From: Acidobacterium sp.
GTDB lineage: Bacteria > Acidobacteriota > Terriglobia > Terriglobales > Acidobacteriaceae
Length of the DNA stretch: 5,262 nt
Assembly: GCA_003152595.1 (NCBI GenBank)
Contig: PMAM01000109.1
Span: 33,388 to 38,649, forward strand
Reading direction: 5' to 3'
The notes below the pieces were generated by a model. The model saw only the letters and a list, made by a program, of their open reading frames with translations, had not been told where the DNA came from and ran no database searches. Shown here one piece after another: positions 1-5,262 of the stretch (within the stretch, counting starts at the first letter, position 1; each line of letters begins with the position of its first letter). A program made the translations under genes and the position numbers.

Positions 1-1206
1 CTGGACGGCTTCAAGCTGGTCAACGACAGCCTGACGCTCCATATCGGAGACATGCTGCTGCGCCAGGTGGCTCATCGTCTGAAATCCCGCTTTCGGCAGT
101 CCGACACCCTCGCGAGGATCGCCGGTGACGAGTTTGCGCTGATCCTCGATCACGTCCAGACCTGGTCGGATGCGGATACTGCAGCGCAGAGCGTTCTGGA
201 AGTGCTGAAGACGCCGTTCGAAATTGAGGATCATGTGATCCGTGTGACGGCCAGCATCGGGATCAGCCTGTTTCCCGATCACGGCAACGAGGGCGGGCAG
301 TTGCTGCAGCAGGCGGACTGCGCCATGTTCGCCGCCAAGCGCAACGGCAAGAACCGCATTGTGCACTATGGCGATGGGCTGGGCAGCGCGGCGCGCGAAC
401 GCCTGACTCTGGAAGGCGAACTGCGGCGGGCAATCGAGAACGGCGACATCGATGTGCATTACCAGCCAGAGTTCGATCTCTCCACCAACACCATTACGCG
501 GTTCGAAGCTCTGGCGCGGTGGACGCATCCCAAACTCGGACGAATTTCGCCGGTGAGCTTCATTCCGGTGGCGGAGGAGAGCGGGCTCATCGTGCCGCTC
601 GGAGCCTATGTGATGGAGCGGGCCTGCGCCGACGCGACGACCTGGCAACGCAAGGCCAACCGGCCGATTCAGGTGGCGGTGAACGTCTCCAGCGTGCAGT
701 TTGCGCGCGACACCTTTCTGGAAGAGGTGGAAGAAGTGTTGCGCCGCACCGGGCTCAAGCCCAGCCTGTTGCAGCTGGAGCTGACCGAGTCCGCAACGCT
801 GACAGGACTGGAGCGCGCCGCGGACCTGATGCGAAGGCTCACGGGCAGAGGCATCGGGATCGCCATGGATGACTTCGGAACCGGCTATTCCTGCCTGAGC
901 TATCTGCCGAAGCTGGCGTTCGACGCTCTGAAGCTCGATCGCTCGTTTGTGAATGAACTGGCGGTCCGCCCGGAAACTCGCGCCTTTGTTCAGTCCATTC
1001 TTTTGATGGCCCACAATCTGCACATGAAGGTGATCGTCGAGGGCATCGAAACCGTGGAGCAGCTGGAGCTGATGCGATCGCTGGGAACCGACGAAGCGCA
1101 GGGGTTTCTTCTCGGCCGGCCGACGCCCAATCCAATGGAAATGCTGTCCGGCAGCGGGAACGCTGCAAGACCCATCCGGGAGATGGAGGCGGTTGCAGGA
1201 CTCTGA
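1..1206 (+). CDS. GGDEF-EAL cyclic-di-GMP signalling protein, likely phosphodiesterase (5' partial)
   Basis: The reading frame is open from base 1 with no start codon in view, so the N-terminus, with any sensor domain and the first half of GGDEF, lies outside. The visible 401 residues begin inside the GGDEF domain (LDGFKLVND, residues 1-9). The inhibitory-site motif RQSD is at 32-35, exactly five residues before the signature AGDEF at 41-45. The EAL domain covers about 135-390. It has EAL at 169-171, Asn228 in VNVSS, ELTES at 260-264, the DDFGTG aspartates 290-291, Lys311, Glu347 in VEGIE and Gln367 in AQGF. Compared from memory with RocR, every metal-binding and catalytic position is filled, so c-di-GMP hydrolysis is likely. 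The GGDEF half has Ala for the first Gly. Such sites can still be active (V. cholerae VCA0965 is a reported AGDEF cyclase) or can serve as GTP- or c-di-GMP-binding regulatory modules. No transmembrane segment is visible. The gene ends in TGA 100 bp before the propeller cyclase on the same strand, so cotranscription is possible. Confidence 0.95.
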   Translation: MDGFKLVNDSLTLHIGDMLLRQVAHRLKSRFRQSDTLARIAGDEFALILDHVQTWSDADTAAQSVLEVLKTPFEIEDHVIRVTASIGISLFPDHGNEGGQLLQQADCAMFAAKRNGKNRIVHYGDGLGSAARERLTLEGELRRAIENGDIDVHYQPEFDLSTNTITRFEALARWTHPKLGRISPVSFIPVAEESGLIVPLGAYVMERACADATTWQRKANRPIQVAVNVSSVQFARDTFLEEVEEVLRRTGLKPSLLQLELTESATLTGLERAADLMRRLTGRGIGIAMDDFGTGYSCLSYLPKLAFDALKLDRSFVNELAVRPETRAFVQSILLMAHNLHMKVIVEGIETVEQLELMRSLGTDEAQGFLLGRPTPNPMEMLSGSGNAARPIREMEAVAGL

Positions 1207-1262
1207 ACGCCCCATGGAACCGATCTCTCCAGCTCGTGATGAAGCGTGTGCCCGAACTGTGA

Positions 1263-1292
1263 GCCGACCGCTGCTGCATGGCAACGGACGGC
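1263..1292 (+). promoter_or_regulatory. Imperfect hairpin just upstream of the propeller cyclase ribosome-binding site
   Basis: GCCGACCG (1263-1270) and CGGACGGC (1285-1292) can pair over eight positions with one central A-A mismatch, leaving a 14-base loop. The structure ends one base before the purine-rich ribosome-binding site. No T-run follows, so it is not a normal Rho-independent terminator. It could affect translation of the downstream gene or protect an mRNA end, but in GC-rich DNA a stem of this size may be chance. Confidence 0.25.
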
Positions 1293-1293
1293 G

Positions 1294-1303
1294 AGAAAGG
1301 GGG
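1294..1303 (+). promoter_or_regulatory. Ribosome-binding site that decides the start of the propeller cyclase
   Basis: The purine run AGAAAGGGGG ends three bases before ATG 1307, with the AAAGG core (1296-1300) six bases before it. Upstream in-frame candidates are weaker: TTG 1193 has GGAGG only three bases away and lies inside the preceding gene, while ATG 1214 and GTG 1259 have no recognisable site. ATG 1307 also puts a signal peptide directly at the N-terminus. Confidence 0.65.
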
Positions 1304-1306
1304 CGC

Positions 1307-1384
1307 ATGCCGGGGAGCCGGGCCGCGATCTTCGCGGCTTCGATTTTGGCGGCGATCGCACTGCCGGCGCCGGCGGTGTTCGCG
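1307..1384 (+). other. Predicted Sec signal peptide of the propeller cyclase
   Basis: The first 26 residues from ATG 1307 have a short basic start (MPGSR), a long alanine- and isoleucine-rich hydrophobic core, and small residues ending in V-F-A before LDP. This fits signal peptidase I cleavage after Ala26. It supports export of the propellers and the choice of this start. No lipobox cysteine is present, so a lipoprotein is unlikely. Confidence 0.8.
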
Positions 1385-4315
1385 CTGGATCCGGCCAAGG
1401 CGATCACGCAGTACATGCAAACTTCGTGGACGAGTGAGTCCGGTTTGCCGCAGAATACCGTGCAAACCCTGACGCAGACTTCGGACGGCTATTTGTGGTT
1501 TGGGACCCAGGAAGGCCTGGCTCGATTCGACGGTGTCCGCTTCGCCACCTACACGCGCCACAATGCGCCCGGACTTGCCTCCAGCTTCATTCAGACACTC
1601 GCGGCAAGCCACGATGGCAGCCTCTGGATCGGAACGGACAGCGGTTTGAGCCACTATCAGGCGGCAACATCGTCGGCCCTGAACGGTGCGTTCACCACAC
1701 TGACTACGCGGGATGGACTGGCTGGCAACAACATTACAGCACTCCGCGAGGACGGCGAAGGCGGCCTGTGGGTTGGTACGGGCAAGGGACTGGATCGAAT
1801 CTTAGACGGCCATATCCGGAGCTGGACGACCCGGGACGGGCTAGCCGACCTGTCGATCTCCGCCATCGCGATGGATGCGGGCGGAACGCTTTGGGTGGGG
1901 ACGGCGAAGGGACTCTGCCGATTTGAGAACGGCCGCTTCAGAACCCTGACCACGCACGATGGGTTTCCGCCAGATGGGATCTCGGCTCTGGCTGCGGCTC
2001 CGGATGGCTCGCTCTGGATTGGCACACGCGCGAACGGTCTGCTGCAACTTCATAACGGCCGCGTCACCTCTTTCCCGCAGAGCCTGCCGCGGAACGAAAT
2101 CGCAGGACTTCTGATCGATCATGACGGTGCTCTGTGGGTGGCTTTTGACCGTCACGGAATCGCGCGGCTCTATCGCGGCAAGGTGGACCTCTACGACACG
2201 GAGCGAGGTCTCCCCAGCGACCGGTGCAGTGGCGCTCTGTTCGAGGACGGTGAAGGCAGCCTCTGGATCGGTTTTACGGATGCGGGCATGGCGCAGCTCC
2301 GCGATGGAAAATTCGCCGTGTACGGTACACCGGAGGGACTCTCCGGCAACTACACCGGCAATGTACTGCAGGCGCAGGACGGCACAATGTGGATCGGGGC
2401 GGACGACAAGGGCCTGGATCATCTGCTGCCGGACGGCCGGGTGGAGGTGTGGGGCCCCAGGCAGGGACTACCGAGTCAGGCAGTTTATTCCCTGCTCCAG
2501 ACCCGCGACGGCGACCTCTGGGTCGGCTACCGGCGCGGCACTCTCGCGCGCATTCACCAGGGACACGTCTCCGTATTCCACGATCCGGACGCGAGCGAAT
2601 TTTCCATCAACGCGCTGCTGGAGGACGGGGATGGAACGATATGGATCGGATTCGAGGGCAAGGGGCTGGCACGCTTCGATCATGGAACGATTCGTCACAT
2701 CACCGACAGTGGCCGAATCGCCGCGATGACCCAGTCCACCGATGGGGCTTTATGGATCGCCCTGGACGGCGACGGGCTGCAGCGCCTGGACTATGGCGTC
2801 ACCACCGTCTACTCGACCGCCAATGGTTTGCACAGCGACCATGTGATGAGTCTGTTTGCCGATGGGGACGGCAGCATGTGGGCGGGCACGCAAAGTGGGG
2901 GCCTCAGCCACATTCGGAACGGCCGCATGGTTACGTGGACCCCGGACCAGGGCTTGCCGGACACCTCCATCGGCTCGATCATCGGGGACGACAACGGCAA
3001 CATGTGGTTCGGCGGGGATACCGGTATCTTCCGCATTGCGAAGAAGGAACTGAGTCAGGCGGCGGGTCAACCCGGCGCCGTCCATCCGCTGGTATACGGC
3101 ACGGCCGACGGGCTGCGCTCGCGGGAGACGCTGTATGGCAGCATGCCGTGTGCATGGAAGAGCCGCGACGGGCGGCTGTGGTTCGGCACCATTGAGGGAG
3201 TCGCGGTGATCGATCCGGCGCACATCCCCGTGAACACCGTTGTGCCGCCGGTATGGATCGAACGCGTGAAATTCGACTCGCTCACCATCGCAAGGCAGAA
3301 CGGCATTCGACTCGGGCCGGGAACGGGCAATCTGGAACTATCTTTCAGCGCTCCGAGTTTTGTCTCGCCGCAGCAGGAACATTTCCGGTACCGGCTTATC
3401 GGCTTCGATCCTGACTGGATTTATTCCGGAGGCCGTCGAAGCGCGTGGTACACCAACCTGCCGCCGGGGAACTACACGTTCACGGTTCAGGCGGAGAACA
3501 ACGATGGGATCTGGAACGAGGCCGGATCTTCATTCAGCTTCACGCTGCGCAGGCCGCTGGCGCGCACCGGCGCAGCCTACGCGTTTTATGGAATGCTGGC
3601 GCTGCTGCTGGCGTGGGCGGTGGTTGCCTTCCGAACCCGCGCACTGACGCGGCGTCAGGAAGAACTCACCCGCATTGTTGCCGAGCGCACGGCGCAGCTT
3701 GAGTCAGAAAAGGCGGCGCTGGAGGCAACGCGTCGCGAACTCCACATTCAGGCCACCCACGATGCGCTGACCGGCATTTTCAACCGAGCTGCGATGCTGG
3801 AGCACCTGCAGCGTGAGATCGCCCGCGCCACTCGTGACCGGACGCCACTCGGCGTGCTGATCGCAGATCTGGACCACTTCAAGAGCCTGAACGACAACTA
3901 CGGGCATCTTTGCGGCGACGACGTGATCCGTGAGTCGGCGGACCGCTTCCGAACTGCCATGCGCGGATACGATATTGTGGGCCGTTACGGCGGAGAGGAA
4001 TTCCTCATCCTGTTCCCGGGATGGGATCTGTCGCTGGCGCCGCGCCGTGTCGACGATCTGCTGGAATCGATTCGCTCGCGGGCGTTCGAGGTCGGCGACT
4101 GCCGGATTCGACTGACCTGCAGCATCGGGGTCGCGACATTCCGGCCCGAGATCGATTCGCCTTCCATCCGCGAAGTACTCAGTCGCGCGGATACTGCGCT
4201 GTACGTCGCCAAAAATTCCGGGCGCAACTGCGCCAAATTCGAAGCGCGCCCCGAACCTGAGCCTGGATCGCGCATCCGCGTCATGCCTGGAGTGGCGATC
4301 GACACACAGAATTAG
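1307..4315 (+). CDS. Membrane-anchored two-propeller sensor diguanylate cyclase (Reg_prop, Y_Y_Y, GGDEF)
   Basis: This gene encodes 1002 residues from the preferred ATG. A signal peptide (1-26) is followed by fourteen propeller repeats with the pattern DGxLWxGT (about 59-628), a Y_Y_Y domain (about 675-747, with PPGNYTFTVQA), a transmembrane helix (about 755-775), a charged coiled-coil linker (about 778-815) and a GGDEF domain (about 817-977). The cyclase looks active: DLDHFK and LNDNYGH precede the signature GGEEF at 895-899. It also has RGYD at 886-889, five residues before the signature, which is an intact inhibitory site for product feedback. By family knowledge, the propellers and Y_Y_Y lie outside the cytoplasmic membrane, bind a ligand and drive dimerisation, while GGDEF makes c-di-GMP from two GTP in the cytoplasm. 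The propeller part resembles Bacteroides hybrid two-component sensors that read polysaccharide fragments, but here the output is a cyclase. The ligand cannot be read from sequence. The gene follows a GGDEF-EAL gene by 100 bp on the same strand. An N-terminal extension to TTG 1193 is possible but unlikely because it would bury the signal peptide 38 residues in. Confidence 0.95.
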   Translation: MPGSRAAIFAASILAAIALPAPAVFALDPAKAITQYMQTSWTSESGLPQNTVQTLTQTSDGYLWFGTQEGLARFDGVRFATYTRHNAPGLASSFIQTLAASHDGSLWIGTDSGLSHYQAATSSALNGAFTTLTTRDGLAGNNITALREDGEGGLWVGTGKGLDRILDGHIRSWTTRDGLADLSISAIAMDAGGTLWVGTAKGLCRFENGRFRTLTTHDGFPPDGISALAAAPDGSLWIGTRANGLLQLHNGRVTSFPQSLPRNEIAGLLIDHDGALWVAFDRHGIARLYRGKVDLYDTERGLPSDRCSGALFEDGEGSLWIGFTDAGMAQLRDGKFAVYGTPEGLSGNYTGNVLQAQDGTMWIGADDKGLDHLLPDGRVEVWGPRQGLPSQAVYSLLQTRDGDLWVGYRRGTLARIHQGHVSVFHDPDASEFSINALLEDGDGTIWIGFEGKGLARFDHGTIRHITDSGRIAAMTQSTDGALWIALDGDGLQRLDYGVTTVYSTANGLHSDHVMSLFADGDGSMWAGTQSGGLSHIRNGRMVTWTPDQGLPDTSIGSIIGDDNGNMWFGGDTGIFRIAKKELSQAAGQPGAVHPLVYGTADGLRSRETLYGSMPCAWKSRDGRLWFGTIEGVAVIDPAHIPVNTVVPPVWIERVKFDSLTIARQNGIRLGPGTGNLELSFSAPSFVSPQQEHFRYRLIGFDPDWIYSGGRRSAWYTNLPPGNYTFTVQAENNDGIWNEAGSSFSFTLRRPLARTGAAYAFYGMLALLLAWAVVAFRTRALTRRQEELTRIVAERTAQLESEKAALEATRRELHIQATHDALTGIFNRAAMLEHLQREIARATRDRTPLGVLIADLDHFKSLNDNYGHLCGDDVIRESADRFRTAMRGYDIVGRYGGEEFLILFPGWDLSLAPRRVDDLLESIRSRAFEVGDCRIRLTCSIGVATFRPEIDSPSIREVLSRADTALYVAKNSGRNCAKFEARPEPEPGSRIRVMPGVAIDTQN
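1481..3190 (+). repeat. Fourteen tandem propeller-blade repeats encoded within the sensor cyclase
   Basis: Each repeat centres on DGxLWxGT or a close variant. In the 1002-residue numbering the cores start at 59, 102, 150, 191, 232, 272, 315, 357, 400, 441, 478, 520, 562 and 620. Spacing is 37-48 residues, except for 58 before the last. Fourteen matches the known arrangement of two seven-bladed propellers in this sensor class. Cores 6 and 11 are degenerate (LWVAF, LWIAL). The first repeat carries the family's typical opening (SGLPQNTV, then GYLWFGT and RFDGVRF). The longer last interval contains TADGLRSRE, typical of the closing blade. At DNA level the repeats are diverged, with only short identical stretches. 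Confidence 0.9.
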
Positions 4316-4360
4316 CCGGCAACATGTGGCTCACTGAACGGATTCCGTTGGCAGGCTAAT
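4311..4360. terminator. Candidate bidirectional terminator at the convergent junction
   Basis: ATTAGCC (4311-4317) and GGCTAAT (4354-4360) pair perfectly over seven bases. After one G-A mismatch the pairing continues with GC (4319-4320 with 4351-4352) and, past a bulged G at 4350, AAC (4321-4323 with 4347-4349). A smaller competing hairpin, AACGG-ATT-CCGTT, sits at 4337-4349. The outer stem contains the TAG stop of the + strand gene and touches the TGA stop of the - strand gene. No strong T-run follows on either strand; the - strand reads TCTGTGTG after the stem. It may act as a weak or Rho-assisted bidirectional terminator, or as a 3'-end stabiliser for both transcripts. Confidence 0.4.
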
Positions 4361-5262
4361 CAACCGTCGCTCATCAGTGAGTTGAGACATGCCACGGCGA
4401 TTTCGAGTTCCGCAATCGGCACGCATTCGCGGCTGCTGTGCGCCGTGCGCATATCGCCGGGCCCAAAGACGACCACTTCCTCGGCGACGGGCGCGAAGAT
4501 GCTGGCCTCGGAACCAAACGGGATGGAGTTGGCGGGTTTGCCCGTGAGGGTTTCGATGGCGCGGACCAGCGGCGCGTTCGCGGGGGTTTCAAAACCTGAT
4601 TGCTGGCGGAGAGGCTGGATCTCAGCATGGAAGCCGGGATCCTCGCGGTGCAGACGGCTGATGATCTGCATGACGGAGTCGAGTACGTGATGGGCGGGGT
4701 CGCTGGGAACGGGTCGCCACTCGAGTTGAAAGCGACACTCACCGGGAACGATGTTCTTCGCCGTGCCGCCCTCGATCGTGCCGATGTTGACCGTGGTAAA
4801 GCCGGGATCGAAGAATGGGTGTGGTTGCGCAGTGAGTTGTTGGGCCAGGTCCTCGATGGCGGCAATCAGCCGGGCGGCGTTGTAAATGGCCGAGACTCCC
4901 TGCTGCGGGTGCGCGCTATGCGCCTCTTTTCCGTGGACCGTGACTTCGGCCAGGCAGTAGCCCTTGCCCGCGCGAGCGGGATGCAGTTGGGTCGGTTCGC
5001 CGATGACCATGCGCCGCGGCCGGAGCGCGCCCGCGCTGAAGAGATGCGCAGCTCCGATGCACCCGATCTCCTCTTCTGCGGTGAGGACGAGACGGAGGCC
5101 ATCGGGCCATTTTTGTAGAGCTCTTTGCGAAATGATTGCGAGCAGGCACGCAAGAACGGCCTTGACGTCACAGGAGCCGCAGCCGTGAAGATGCCCATCT
5201 TTCAGGATCGGATTGAGAGCATCCGTCCAGTCGGCGGCCCAGGGAACCGTGTCGGTATGGCA
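4360..5262 (-). CDS. argE: Acetylornithine deacetylase, ArgE-type M20 metallohydrolase (N-terminus outside window)
   Basis: The frame is open to the window edge, so the start is missing. The visible 300 residues lack about 80 compared with E. coli ArgE (383). By family, the enzyme removes acetyl from N2-acetylornithine to give ornithine for arginine synthesis in the cytoplasm, using a metal pair. Visible-residue numbering shows His2 and Asp4 in HTDTVP, the bridging Asp32 in GCGSCDVK, the Glu63-65 cluster in LTAEEEIG (catalytic base plus metal ligand), Glu89 in IGEPT, and the late metal ligand His275 in GPGDMRTAHSS. The lid domain (about 102-215) has His115 in GKEAHSAHP and the ArgE-like stretches PHPFFDPGFTTVNIG and EWRPVP. 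FGSEA at 249-253 replaces the usual TEA motif before GPG. These features favour ArgE over DapE or a dipeptidase, although N-acetylcitrulline deacetylase or another M20 acyl-amino-acid hydrolase is possible. An internal ATG at 5010 is not the start, because it would lose the metal-binding residues. No other arginine gene is visible. Confidence 0.85.
   Translation of the reverse strand, partial: CHTDTVPWAADWTDALNPILKDGHLHGCGSCDVKAVLACLLAIISQRALQKWPDGLRLVLTAEEEIGCIGAAHLFSAGALRPRRMVIGEPTQLHPARAGKGYCLAEVTVHGKEAHSAHPQQGVSAIYNAARLIAAIEDLAQQLTAQPHPFFDPGFTTVNIGTIEGGTAKNIVPGECRFQLEWRPVPSDPAHHVLDSVMQIISRLHREDPGFHAEIQPLRQQSGFETPANAPLVRAIETLTGKPANSIPFGSEASIFAPVAEEVVVFGPGDMRTAHSSRECVPIAELEIAVACLNSLMSDG

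Noticed and set aside
1207..1306. Possible promoter or terminator between the two c-di-GMP genes
   Set aside because: I see no convincing -35/-10 pair and no T-run after the hairpin. A non-canonical promoter cannot be excluded by eye.
839..1654. Long open frame on the - strand (271 codons)
   Set aside because: It lies opposite the end of the GGDEF-EAL gene and the start of the sensor cyclase. Its product is rich in Arg, Ser and Pro with no recognisable domain, typical of an antisense shadow in GC-rich DNA.
2121..3195. Overlapping + strand open frames in other phases inside the propeller gene
   Set aside because: The products are Arg- and Gly-rich and low in hydrophobic order. The frame of the sensor cyclase is continuous through the region with motifs at every blade, so there is no frameshift to explain.
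1841..3223. Several - strand open frames opposite the propeller region
   Set aside because: Their apparent periodicity mirrors the DGxLWxGT repeats of the real gene. They have no convincing starts, ribosome-binding sites or domains.
3653..3760. Histidine kinase dimerisation helix after the transmembrane segment
   Set aside because: The linker is a charged coiled coil without an H-box, and it leads directly into THDALTGIFNR, the normal entry of a GGDEF domain.
4600..5118. Open + strand frame of 172 codons opposite the argE-like gene
   Set aside because: The - strand frame has all the M20 metal-binding motifs and runs uninterrupted. The + strand product shows no family features.
1..5262. tRNA, rRNA, riboswitch (including a c-di-GMP riboswitch), CRISPR, insertion sequence or attachment site
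   Set aside because: Almost all the sequence is accounted for by three coding genes. The two gaps, 100 and 44 bp, contain no recognisable riboswitch core, direct-repeat array or transposon end.

Overview
The window is a GC-rich, densely coding bacterial stretch with three protein genes and almost no spacer. Two cyclic-di-GMP signalling genes lie in tandem on the + strand. A metallopeptidase-family amidohydrolase converges on them from the - strand. The first and third genes run off the window ends. I see no RNA gene, mobile element, CRISPR array or phage feature.

Layout: (1) 1-1206 (+) is the C-terminal part of a GGDEF-EAL protein. It has a degenerate AGDEF signature, an intact RxxD inhibitory site and an apparently complete EAL phosphodiesterase active site. 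(2) 1207-1306 is a 100-bp gap with no clear promoter or terminator. It holds a short imperfect hairpin followed by a purine-rich ribosome-binding site. (3) 1307-4315 (+) is a complete exported and membrane-anchored sensor diguanylate cyclase: signal peptide, fourteen propeller repeats (predicted to fold as two seven-bladed beta-propellers), a Y_Y_Y domain, one transmembrane helix, a coiled coil and a GGEEF domain. (4) 4316-4359 is a 44-bp convergent junction. An inverted repeat there reaches into both stop codons and could be a bidirectional terminator. (5) 4360-5262 (-) is most of an ArgE-type acetylornithine deacetylase of the M20 family, missing about 80 N-terminal residues.

How the genes may work together: the propeller protein should sense a ligand outside the cytoplasmic membrane and make c-di-GMP inside. 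The upstream GGDEF-EAL protein is best read as a c-di-GMP phosphodiesterase, possibly tuned by GTP, or as bifunctional. The pair could form a local make-and-break module, but the sequence shows only adjacency. The argE-like gene is convergent and probably unrelated in function.

Organism: the GC content (estimated by eye at a little over 60%), the Gram-negative-type sensor layout and the propeller-diguanylate cyclase architecture fit an Acidobacteriota or a proteobacterium such as Xanthomonadales. I lean to Acidobacteriota because such propeller signalling proteins are common there, but this is inference and not proven. The most interesting item is the double-propeller sensor wired to a diguanylate cyclase rather than to a histidine kinase. 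This architecture is known, but its ligands are largely uncharacterised. I found no clearly undescribed system.
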